Part shown: positions 1-5,996 of the stretch, piece by piece
How the letters are laid out: each line of letters starts with the position of its first letter
Position numbering within the stretch: position 1 is the stretch's first letter
NCBI GenBank assembly: GCA_902796985.1
Contig: CADBRC010000263.1
Coordinates: 1 to 11,198, forward strand
Origin: an uncultured Spirochaetaceae bacterium
Lineage (GTDB): Bacteria > Spirochaetota > Spirochaetia > Treponematales > Treponemataceae
Reading direction: 5' to 3'
Length of the DNA stretch: 11,198 nt
Program-made: the position numbers and the translations under genes
The notes under the pieces: model-generated
The model's input: only the letters and a program-made list of their open reading frames with translations
Databases searched by the model: none
Told to the model about the DNA's origin: nothing

Positions 1-722
1 CTCCCGGACTCGACTATCTTCCCGGCATACATGACAGAAATTCTCTCGCACAGGCTGGAGACAAGCCTGAGGTCATGGGATATAAACAGGATTGCCGTTC
101 CATATTCAGCGTTAATCTTCTTGAGGAGCCCGATGACCTGCTCCTGCGTGAGGACATCCAGCGCGGTGGTCGGCTCGTCCGCAATCAGGAGCTTGGGATG
201 GCATATTGCGGCAGAGGCAATCATGACGCGCTGCCGCATTCCTCCGGAAAGCTCATGAGGGTATTTTCTCATCAGTGCCCTGGGATTCTCAAGGTTCACG
301 GCGGCAAGGGCAATCTCAACCTGCCTGTCAAGAGCTTCACGCCCAAGCACGCTGTGAATGCGCAGGGCTTCACCCACCTGCTCACCAATCCGCATGAGCG
401 GATTCAGGCTGGTCATAGGCTCCTGGAACACCATGCCGATATCCCGCCCATATATTTCAAGCCTGTCTTTCTCTGTGAGCTTTGCGAGATCTTTCCCGTC
501 AAACATAATTTTTCCGCCGCATTGCACTGTGGCTCCGTCCAGAAGCCCGTCTATCGCAAGCGCAGTCAGACTCTTTCCGCAGCCGCTCTCCCCGACAAGG
601 CCAAGGATTTCTCCCTTTCCCATGCAAAGGCTTATGCCGTCCACGGCCGGGTACAGGCGGCCGCCAGAAGACTGTATGCAGACACGGAGGTTTTCGATGG
701 AAAGAAGTTCCCTGCTCGCCAT
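1..722 (-). CDS. Peptide/nickel-type ABC transporter ATP-binding protein (DppD/OppD family), 3' end cut by window
   Basis: The ATPase powers import of a small solute, in this family usually di/oligopeptides or nickel, from the cytoplasmic face of the membrane permeases. The 240 visible residues hold every ABC hallmark: Walker A GESGCGKS (44-51), Q-loop in VFQEPMTSLNP (98-108), signature LSGGM (158-162), Walker B LLIADEPTTALD (178-189) and the switch histidine in SHD (H216). The EPMTSLNP and DEPTTALD wording is typical of DppD/OppD rather than other ABC classes. The C-terminal part with the oligopeptide-specific zone is missing because the frame is still open at the left edge. The ATG at 722 follows an AAGGA seven bases upstream and lies nine bases after the permease stop, so the gene is co-transcribed with it. 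Substrate cannot be read from the sequence. Confidence 0.95.
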   Translation of the reverse strand, partial: MASRELLSIENLRVCIQSSGGRLYPAVDGISLCMGKGEILGLVGESGCGKSLTALAIDGLLDGATVQCGGKIMFDGKDLAKLTEKDRLEIYGRDIGMVFQEPMTSLNPLMRIGEQVGEALRIHSVLGREALDRQVEIALAAVNLENPRALMRKYPHELSGGMRQRVMIASAAICHPKLLIADEPTTALDVLTQEQVIGLLKKINAEYGTAILFISHDLRLVSSLCERISVMYAGKIVESG

Positions 723-731
723 ACAAATTCC

Positions 732-1538
732 TTATATCCCTGTCCCGGCAAGTTTCCGAAGCCCCTCACCCAGGCAGTTGAACCCTACGACGGCGAGGAC
801 GATGAGCCCCCCCGTACTGGCTGCGTACCAAGGTGACTTGAACACCAGGTTCTGAGCCTCGCTGAGCATCCACCCCCAGCTTGGAGTCGGAGGCTGTATG
901 CCAAGCCCCAGGTAACTCATGCTGGATTCCGCGAGAATCGCATTGGAAAGACCTACGATAATGGAAGGGAAAAGCAGGGGAAACACGTTGGGGTATATAT
1001 GCAGAAGGAGTATGCGGGGCACGGAGCAACCGTAGATCCTGCACCTCTGAATAAAATCAGACTCCCGGTATTTCAGGGTACCCACGCGGACTATACGCGT
1101 AAAGCTCGGCGTAAACATTATGACCAGTGCAATGATTATCGTCAGCTTGCCCCAGTCCAAGACAGTGACGACAACGAGTGCGATGAGGATGCCGGGAAAA
1201 GATGTCAGCGCATCCACAATCCGCATGATTATCTCATCGAGAATGCCGCCAAAGTAACCCGATGTCAGCCCCAGTATGCTTCCGGCGAGGGAACTCAACG
1301 CCACGGTACTGACCGCGACGAGAATCGTAAACCGTGCCCCGGTCATCAGGCGGCTGAATATGTCCCTGCCCAGGCTGTCTGTTCCCGCAAAGTGCGCCAG
1401 CGAAGGAGGGCAGCTCCTGGAAGCCGTGTCAATGGCGTTTATACCGTAGGGAGTGTAGAAAACACTGACAAGGGCGAGGGCAAGAATCAGCAGTACCAGC
1501 ACGGAGCCGAAATAGAGCTCGAAACAAGCTTTTCTCAT
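732..1538 (-). CDS. DppC-type ABC transporter permease
   Basis: This 268-residue inner-membrane permease would form half of the transmembrane channel for the ATPase encoded next to it. Residues 11-28 form the first membrane helix. The family block GTDSLGRDIFSRLMTGAR (52-69) follows, then hydrophobic segments at about 71-92, 114-127, 132-144, 186-203 and 240-255. The cytoplasmic EAA-type loop that docks on the ATPase is at about 158-184, with the conserved glycine at 170 and ending HIYPN. YLGLGIQPPTPSWGWML (209-225) is also characteristic of DppC/OppC. The gene is slightly shorter than usual for the family. Its ATG shares an ATGA overlap with the upstream hydrolase stop and has no clear Shine-Dalgarno sequence, which suggests translational coupling. 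No DppB partner is present in the window. Confidence 0.95.
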   Translation of the reverse strand: MRKACFELYFGSVLVLLILALALVSVFYTPYGINAIDTASRSCPPSLAHFAGTDSLGRDIFSRLMTGARFTILVAVSTVALSSLAGSILGLTSGYFGGILDEIIMRIVDALTSFPGILIALVVVTVLDWGKLTIIIALVIMFTPSFTRIVRVGTLKYRESDFIQRCRIYGCSVPRILLLHIYPNVFPLLFPSIIVGLSNAILAESSMSYLGLGIQPPTPSWGWMLSEAQNLVFKSPWYAASTGGLIVLAVVGFNCLGEGLRKLAGTGI

Positions 1539-2683
1539 AAGGGAATGCTCAGGTGCGGTATATCCGCCGAAAGCTTCTTTTTGAACTCATCGGCAACAAT
1601 CTTGACCAGAAGCTGAATGTTCTTCCGCATTGTCTCCCGGGATGATTTTGGCAGGGCATCCAGAGTCTTCTTCATCCCGACAAGGCTTTCAAACCAGTTC
1701 TTAGTCAGTTCGAAGTTCGTCTTGGCGTTGCTCCCCGCAAGCACCTGGAATACGGACTCGACAAAAACTTTCTTCTCCTCCGTCGAAAGCGTTCTGAACC
1801 ACTCGTTGAGCGTCTTGCCCACAAACTGGCTCTCGTCGCCCAGCCTGTCACATTCAATGAAGGAACACGGCCCCGTCTGCCAGCTGAAGGGATCATGCTG
1901 CATCACCATGTCCTTAAGATCGTTCTCTACCGTGACATAGTTGCCGCCGTTTGAAAAAAGCATCCCGACGATGGAAAGCCTGGGTACGAATGTCTTAAGC
2001 CTGTCCGCAATAGCGAGATATCCGGGACTGATAAAGAAATCTTCCGGGAATCCCGGCCCGTCGTTGTCATATATGGATAAAATCCTGTTCTGCAATTTAG
2101 ATTCAGCCTTTGCCGCTGAATAGAGGGCGAGGTTTCCGCCTTTGGAATGCCCTCCCAGATAGAAGTTTCCTTTCAAAGCCGAAGCAGCCGTGCCAAAATA
2201 GGCAAGCGCGTCAAGCTGGGCAGGTACGCTGTCCATATACGCAAGCTGGCAGTCTTCCTTCCATCCAACAATGCTGTCGTCCGTCCCCCGGTAGACTATG
2301 AAATTCCATGCCTTTCCGCATGAGAACGTGACCGCCGAGAACTGTTCGTCATTCTCCTCGTCTATCTTGTTTATAAAGCCAGAAACCGCAAGAGCCCCGA
2401 AACGCCTGGACTTGCCAGCCTCCTTAAGCAGCTCCGGACTGAGAGGATTGATGAATGCCCCCATGTTGCTGCGCTCTTCATAGTCCGGGGCAGTCCTGAA
2501 CGCTTCTGCAACTTCTGCGAGAGTCTGCCTCTTTCCCTGCCTTTTTGCGAAATCCGGACCGACCAGACCGTCAAGCTTCAGATAGCTCAGCTGGCAGAGA
2601 ATCAGTGCATCCACCTCATTCAACGGGCAGTTCCCGAAGTCCAGGTCTCCCCGCCAGGCAAGGTAATCCATTATGTTAGACAT
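1535..2683 (-). CDS. DUF2974 / Mbeg1-like alpha/beta hydrolase (predicted lipase/esterase)
   Basis: This 382-residue cytoplasmic protein has an alpha/beta-hydrolase core. The nucleophile elbow is GGHSKGGNLA (177-186, Ser180 in G-x-S-x-G). The probable acid is in YDNDGPGF (205-212) and the probable catalytic histidine in MQHDPFSW (261-268). YRGTDDSIVGWKED (131-144) is another lipase-fold block, and DYLAWRGDLDF near the N-terminus is typical of DUF2974. The substrate is unknown. The start is uncertain. ATG 2683 lies directly against AAGGA with no spacing, while ATG 2671 (Met5) would leave 12 bases. A TATACT -10 box six bases before ATG 2683 favours a transcript beginning at or near that ATG. 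The stop overlaps the ABC permease start (ATGA), so the hydrolase is the first gene of that operon. Confidence 0.88.
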   Translation of the reverse strand: MSNIMDYLAWRGDLDFGNCPLNEVDALILCQLSYLKLDGLVGPDFAKRQGKRQTLAEVAEAFRTAPDYEERSNMGAFINPLSPELLKEAGKSRRFGALAVSGFINKIDEENDEQFSAVTFSCGKAWNFIVYRGTDDSIVGWKEDCQLAYMDSVPAQLDALAYFGTAASALKGNFYLGGHSKGGNLALYSAAKAESKLQNRILSIYDNDGPGFPEDFFISPGYLAIADRLKTFVPRLSIVGMLFSNGGNYVTVENDLKDMVMQHDPFSWQTGPCSFIECDRLGDESQFVGKTLNEWFRTLSTEEKKVFVESVFQVLAGSNAKTNFELTKNWFESLVGMKKTLDALPKSSRETMRKNIQLLVKIVADEFKKKLSADIPHLSIPL

Positions 2684-2689
2684 TCCTTA

Positions 2690-2718
2690 AGTATAGCAGG
2701 AAAACAGGCGGACGGGAA
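2690..2718 (-). promoter_or_regulatory. Probable promoter of the hydrolase-ABC operon
   Basis: On the minus strand TATACT occupies 2695-2690, and six bases (TAAGGA) separate it from ATG 2683. The best -35 at 17-bp spacing is TTCCCG (2718-2713), which is weak. Start of transcription seven bases after the -10 would fall on the A of the ATG. The -10 is embedded in AAGTATAGC (2689-2697), the exact inverse of GCTATACTT (2763-2771) in the opposite promoter. Confidence 0.4.
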
Positions 2719-2741
2719 GGGGCAAGAGGGAAAGCCACCCT

Positions 2742-2770
2742 TTGACCTTTTCCTCCATCTCCGCTATACT
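2742..2770 (+). promoter_or_regulatory. Sigma-70-type promoter of the COG2426 exporter gene, predicted leaderless
   Basis: TTGACC (2742-2747), a 17-bp spacer and TATACT (2765-2770) form a strong housekeeping promoter. The -10 is followed by six bases (TGCCGA) and then ATG 2777. The expected transcription start therefore coincides with the start codon, leaving no room for a Shine-Dalgarno sequence. Confidence 0.65.
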
Positions 2771-2776
2771 TGCCGA

Positions 2777-3277
2777 ATGCTTTTCAAATACCTTGCAATC
2801 TTCTTCATATCTATGGTTCCCCTCATCGAGTTGCGCGGGGCCATCCCCGTCGCTGCAGCGTGGGGACTCATCAGTACGGACAACATCCCGCACCTCGTCG
2901 CTATGTATGCCCTGTGCATCGCCGGCAACATGCTGCCCGTTCCCATAATCTACCTGTTCGCGAGGAAATTCCTTGAGTGGGGGCAGGACAAAAAGCTTAT
3001 CGGCGGAATATGCCGCTTCTTCCTGATCAAGGGTGCAAAGGCGGGACAGAAACTTGAGGCCAAGGCAGGAAAGGGAATGTTCGTTGCCCTCCTCCTCTTT
3101 GTCGGAATTCCCCTGCCCGGCACCGGGGCATGGACGGGAACCCTCGCCGCCAGTTTGCTCGACATGAAGTTCAAGCCGACAATTCTTGCGGTAATGGCAG
3201 GAGTCCTCCTCGCGGGCATCATCATGCTGCTCGCCAGTCTGGGTGTACTCGGGGCCGCCGGGGCTATTCTCGGATAG
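2777..3277 (+). CDS. COG2426 'small multidrug export' family membrane protein
   Basis: This 166-residue integral membrane protein belongs to the Sm_multidrug_ex family (PF06695/COG2426). Its role is annotated as export but is poorly tested. The diagnostic block is PLIELRGAIP (15-24), with the second signature PLPGTGAWTG (112-121). Hydrophobic segments lie at about 1-16, 38-62, 102-112 and 135-163. A basic, lysine-rich cytoplasmic loop (71-100, many K/G/A) sits between the two halves. The ATG at 2777 places the signature at the usual distance from the N-terminus, and no Shine-Dalgarno is seen, which fits the leaderless promoter arrangement. The last 14 bases overlap the convergent regulator gene on the other strand. 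The gene stands alone on its strand. Confidence 0.9.
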   Translation: MLFKYLAIFFISMVPLIELRGAIPVAAAWGLISTDNIPHLVAMYALCIAGNMLPVPIIYLFARKFLEWGQDKKLIGGICRFFLIKGAKAGQKLEAKAGKGMFVALLLFVGIPLPGTGAWTGTLAASLLDMKFKPTILAVMAGVLLAGIIMLLASLGVLGAAGAILG

Positions 3278-4049
3278 GTTTCTTTTCCTGCCCGCCCTGA
3301 CAGATGACCATACGGTAACTGCGCTTGCCGCTCCGTTCGATGTATAGCCGCCGGCCACCAGGCAGCCCGTTGGCCTGACCGCCGTTGGAGCCGCAGAGCT
3401 TGCGCAGCTCGCTGATGTAGGAATAGAGGACACCTGTTTTGCGCTCGGAATATTCGTTCCAGAGATCGTTGCAGATGTCCTCCTCCATAACGTCCTCGCC
3501 AATCCGGTCATAGAGGTACTTCAGCACGCGGAAACGGGAGTTATGGATGCCGTACTGCATCCGCAAGCCCTCCAGAAAAAGGTTCTTGTCCTCTTCCACT
3601 TCCTCCTCATCATTTATTTCAGGAGGTTCGTTCAGCAGGCGGACATAGGGCTGTATGTCCGGGGAACTTATAATTTCATCTATCTGGGTAAAAAGCCGGA
3701 TGAGACCCGCAACCTTCTCGTCTGATATATAGGCTTTTATGTGCCTGACAATCTTGTTGTACCAGTATTCCGCCCGGTGTCCTGCCTTGGCAAACGGCGT
3801 GTTGTAGTAGATGAAGGGTATGACGCTCTCCATCTCCACCATCTTCTCGAAGGGATTCAGCTCATCGTTCAGAAACGACAGGTAATCCGCCATAAGGAGA
3901 TCAATCCGGGACGGACCCTCGTCGTAAGCGGCCTCCATGAACTTACGCGCACTCGTGAAAGTCTGGACGATGTAGTTGTACTTGGAACGGAGCCGGGCGG
4001 CAATCCGTTCGCCGACCTTCTCCTGTGTGGTAAGGAGCAGAACTATCAT
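3264..4049 (-). CDS. Atypical response regulator: degenerate receiver plus C-terminal winged helix
   Basis: This 261-residue protein is a likely DNA-binding output of the adjacent kinase. Residues 1-125 look like a receiver fold: a beta-strand start MIVLLLTT, a candidate acceptor aspartate at 55 (LLMADY) and a following strand VIPFIYYNTPF (76-86). The acidic pair normally at the end of the first strand is replaced by T-T-Q (7-9), so classical Asp phosphorylation is doubtful. An acidic linker (EPPEINDEEEVEED, 141-154) leads to residues 160-250. There, VLKYLYDRIG, DLWNEYSERKTGVLYSYISELRKL and a basic hairpin RRLYIERSGKRSYRMVI match an OmpR/PhoB-like winged helix. The start has a good AGGAG six bases upstream and overlaps the kinase stop as ATGA, so the two are translated together. 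The target promoters are unknown. Family assignment is by eye. Confidence 0.75.
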   Translation of the reverse strand: MIVLLLTTQEKVGERIAARLRSKYNYIVQTFTSARKFMEAAYDEGPSRIDLLMADYLSFLNDELNPFEKMVEMESVIPFIYYNTPFAKAGHRAEYWYNKIVRHIKAYISDEKVAGLIRLFTQIDEIISSPDIQPYVRLLNEPPEINDEEEVEEDKNLFLEGLRMQYGIHNSRFRVLKYLYDRIGEDVMEEDICNDLWNEYSERKTGVLYSYISELRKLCGSNGGQANGLPGGRRLYIERSGKRSYRMVICQGGQEKKPIRE

Positions 4050-5920
4050 TTCTTCTCCTCTTTCTGTTCAGCCGGGCGGTTCAACGGAATCTCAACGATA
4101 AGCGTATCCTGATACCACTGGGTCTTGAGTCCGGTACTGAATTCCTTGCTCTCGTAGCCCTCGCATGAGGCGCGGACGTGGACGGCATCCTCACCGGCAA
4201 GGAACTCCTCGCTCGCCTCATCGAGGGGAATCCACTTGCCCTTCCGGTCCTTTATCTCGAAGACAACGCCTTCCGTTATGGCCCTCCCCGTTTCTGCGTC
4301 AATCGCATGGGGCTGGATGATTTTGGTCCGCCGTTCCCCCTTGAATGAGTCGAAGTCCAGCACGAGCTTCCGGCCCTGCTCCAAGCTGACGCTCTTCCAG
4401 TAGACGTAGGGGCCGAGTGCGATTTTTACCAGGTAGTTTCCCGCCTTAAGGTGGACGGGCCGGGTCACATAACGCAGTACCTTGCCCGAGGAGCCTTTCT
4501 TGTCCTCAAAGAAGCGCCGCTCCTTATTCAAGTAATCCACATCAGGCGCGCTCTCCGCATCGTGGAAGATGTAGGCGGTCGCGGGCAAATCACTCGCGTA
4601 GCTGCCCCCGCTGTACTCGGTTTTCTGCGGAACCTGTATCTCCAGCTTCATCGAGGCAAACCAGGGGCTGAGGATGGTCTCATGGAAAAGACCCGTCACG
4701 TAACCCGCTGCGGCAAGGACAAGACATGCGGCAGCTACAATGGCTATAATCGTCCCCTTATATTTGGAAGAAAGTGCTGACAGGTCAACTGTCTTTCCGT
4801 TCTTGAATTTGAGATGATAATAGTTGAGCCTGTTCTTGCTGGCGACGGAAGCCTTGAGCGCGGACTTGAGGTAGCCCCGGGTCTGCGGACTGAACTGCCC
4901 CAAATACTTATTGACGGCCTTGATGACCGCGTCCATGTCCTTATAGCGCTTCTCCTTGTCCTTCGCCATCATCTTGACGATGAGGTGGTTCACGGAGACA
5001 GGAATCGTCTTGTCACGCTCGGAAGGCTTTATGTAATTTCCCTGTTTGACCTTCGCCATTATTTCATTGGCGGAAGAACCGACAAAAGGCTTGTCGGCAA
5101 AGAGCATCTCATAAAGCATGACCCCCATCGAGTAGATGTCGGTCTTCTTGTCCACTTTGCTCGTGTCGTCAATCTGCTCCGGAGACATATAACTCGGGGT
5201 TCCCATCTTGGTACCCACCTGAGTTTCGAACGAAGACGAGAAAGTCTGCTTTGCCGTGGAAGTATCCTCCTCGTCAAAGTCCTTTTCACTGCCGGAGATG
5301 CCGAAGTCCGTCAGCTTGACATCGCCGTCCTTGGAGATAAGAACGTTGTCAGGCTTGATGTCCCGGTGAATGATGTTTTCCTTGTGGGCGGCCCTCAGTC
5401 CCTTACAGATGTCCAGAAAGATGTACATGGCAAGAGAGACGGGCAGCCCCTTCTGCTTTTCGACCAAATCTGCAAGAGACATTCCGTCCACGTACTCCAG
5501 CACGATGTACTCGGAAGTCCCCTCCTTGAGGAATTCGTACGTACTGACGACGTGCCGTTCGTAACGCAGTTCACGGAGAATCTTCACCTCGCGCTTGAAG
5601 CGTTCGCGGGCATCCTTTTTACGGATTTTCAGTTCCTTGATGACGACCCTGTCTTTTTTCTTGGGATCCAGCACCGTATCGTAGGCAAGGTAGACCTTTC
5701 CCTGCCCGCCCTCGGCCAGAAGGTCGGTCGCCTGGTACTTGCCGATGTTCATCGGCACGAAGCTGTTCTTTTTGTCTGCTGCAGAAACCGTCCTTGCCGG
5801 GCCTGTAACCTTAGAGACCGAACCTGCAGGCCTTGAAACTGCGGCTGCCGGCCGAGAAACCGCTGCCGTACTCCGGGCCGCAACCCGAGTCTGCGGAGCG
5901 GCTACTTTCGTTTCGTTCAT
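4046..5920 (-). CDS. Transmembrane eukaryotic-like Ser/Thr protein kinase
   Basis: This 624-residue membrane kinase has four parts. (1) A Ser/Thr/Ala/Pro/Arg-rich N-terminal tail (1-55) carries 7-residue repeats of the type VSRPA. (2) The catalytic domain spans about 60-340: glycine loop AEGGQGKVY (69-77), catalytic lysine in VVIKEL (K95), likely helix-C glutamate E111, HRDIKPDN (185-192), DFG (205-207) and GTPSYMSPEQ (240-249). All key residues are present, so it should be active. (3) A single membrane helix lies at about 389-411. (4) A C-terminal extracytoplasmic beta-rich domain (about 424-615) includes YLVKIALGPYVYW and a PEGA-like stretch near 575-600; it probably senses a signal. ATG 5920 is chosen over TTG 5950 because GGGTGGGG lies 4-11 bases before it. 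It follows the phosphatase by 76 bases and overlaps the regulator. Confidence 0.95.
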   Translation of the reverse strand: MNETKVAAPQTRVAARSTAAVSRPAAAVSRPAGSVSKVTGPARTVSAADKKNSFVPMNIGKYQATDLLAEGGQGKVYLAYDTVLDPKKKDRVVIKELKIRKKDARERFKREVKILRELRYERHVVSTYEFLKEGTSEYIVLEYVDGMSLADLVEKQKGLPVSLAMYIFLDICKGLRAAHKENIIHRDIKPDNVLISKDGDVKLTDFGISGSEKDFDEEDTSTAKQTFSSSFETQVGTKMGTPSYMSPEQIDDTSKVDKKTDIYSMGVMLYEMLFADKPFVGSSANEIMAKVKQGNYIKPSERDKTIPVSVNHLIVKMMAKDKEKRYKDMDAVIKAVNKYLGQFSPQTRGYLKSALKASVASKNRLNYYHLKFKNGKTVDLSALSSKYKGTIIAIVAAACLVLAAAGYVTGLFHETILSPWFASMKLEIQVPQKTEYSGGSYASDLPATAYIFHDAESAPDVDYLNKERRFFEDKKGSSGKVLRYVTRPVHLKAGNYLVKIALGPYVYWKSVSLEQGRKLVLDFDSFKGERRTKIIQPHAIDAETGRAITEGVVFEIKDRKGKWIPLDEASEEFLAGEDAVHVRASCEGYESKEFSTGLKTQWYQDTLIVEIPLNRPAEQKEEKK

Positions 5921-5934
5921 ATTTCCCCACCCAC

Positions 5935-5966
5935 GAAACCTAAAAAGCAAGGCTTTTACAGGTTCC
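5935..5966 (-). promoter_or_regulatory. Stem-loop in the kinase leader, next to the ribosome binding site
   Basis: On the minus-strand RNA, GGAACCT (5966-5960) pairs with AGGUUUC (5941-5935), seven pairs including one G-U. After a small internal loop, AAAAGC (5957-5952) pairs with GCUUUU (5948-5943) around a three-base loop. The structure ends two bases before the GGGTGGGG ribosome binding site. It lacks a clean U-tract, so it is more likely a translation-control, processing or stability element than a terminator. It lies between the phosphatase and kinase genes. Confidence 0.5.
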
Positions 5967-5996
5967 TAAACTTTATTCGATAATACAATATGAATC

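Noticed and set aside
75..836. 253-codon plus-strand frame opposite the ABC ATPase
   Set aside because: The antisense strand encodes a complete set of ABC motifs; the plus-strand translation has no recognisable domain.
999..1616. 205-codon plus-strand frame opposite the ABC permease
   Set aside because: It is a shadow of a clear DppC permease, rich in Arg/Gln/His with no recognisable fold.
2687..3511. 274-codon minus-strand open frame opposite the exporter and regulator genes
   Set aside because: It shows no family pattern and is low-complexity. It lies antisense to the clear COG2426 gene and runs through the regulator coding sequence in another frame.
4814..5836. 340-codon plus-strand frame opposite the kinase
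   Set aside because: It is a His/Val/Leu-rich shadow of the kinase reading frame, a common artefact in GC-rich genes.
5921..5950. Ten-residue N-terminal extension of the kinase from a TTG start at 5950
   Set aside because: The ATG at 5920 has a strong GGGTGGGG ribosome site. The TTG has none and lies inside the leader stem-loop.
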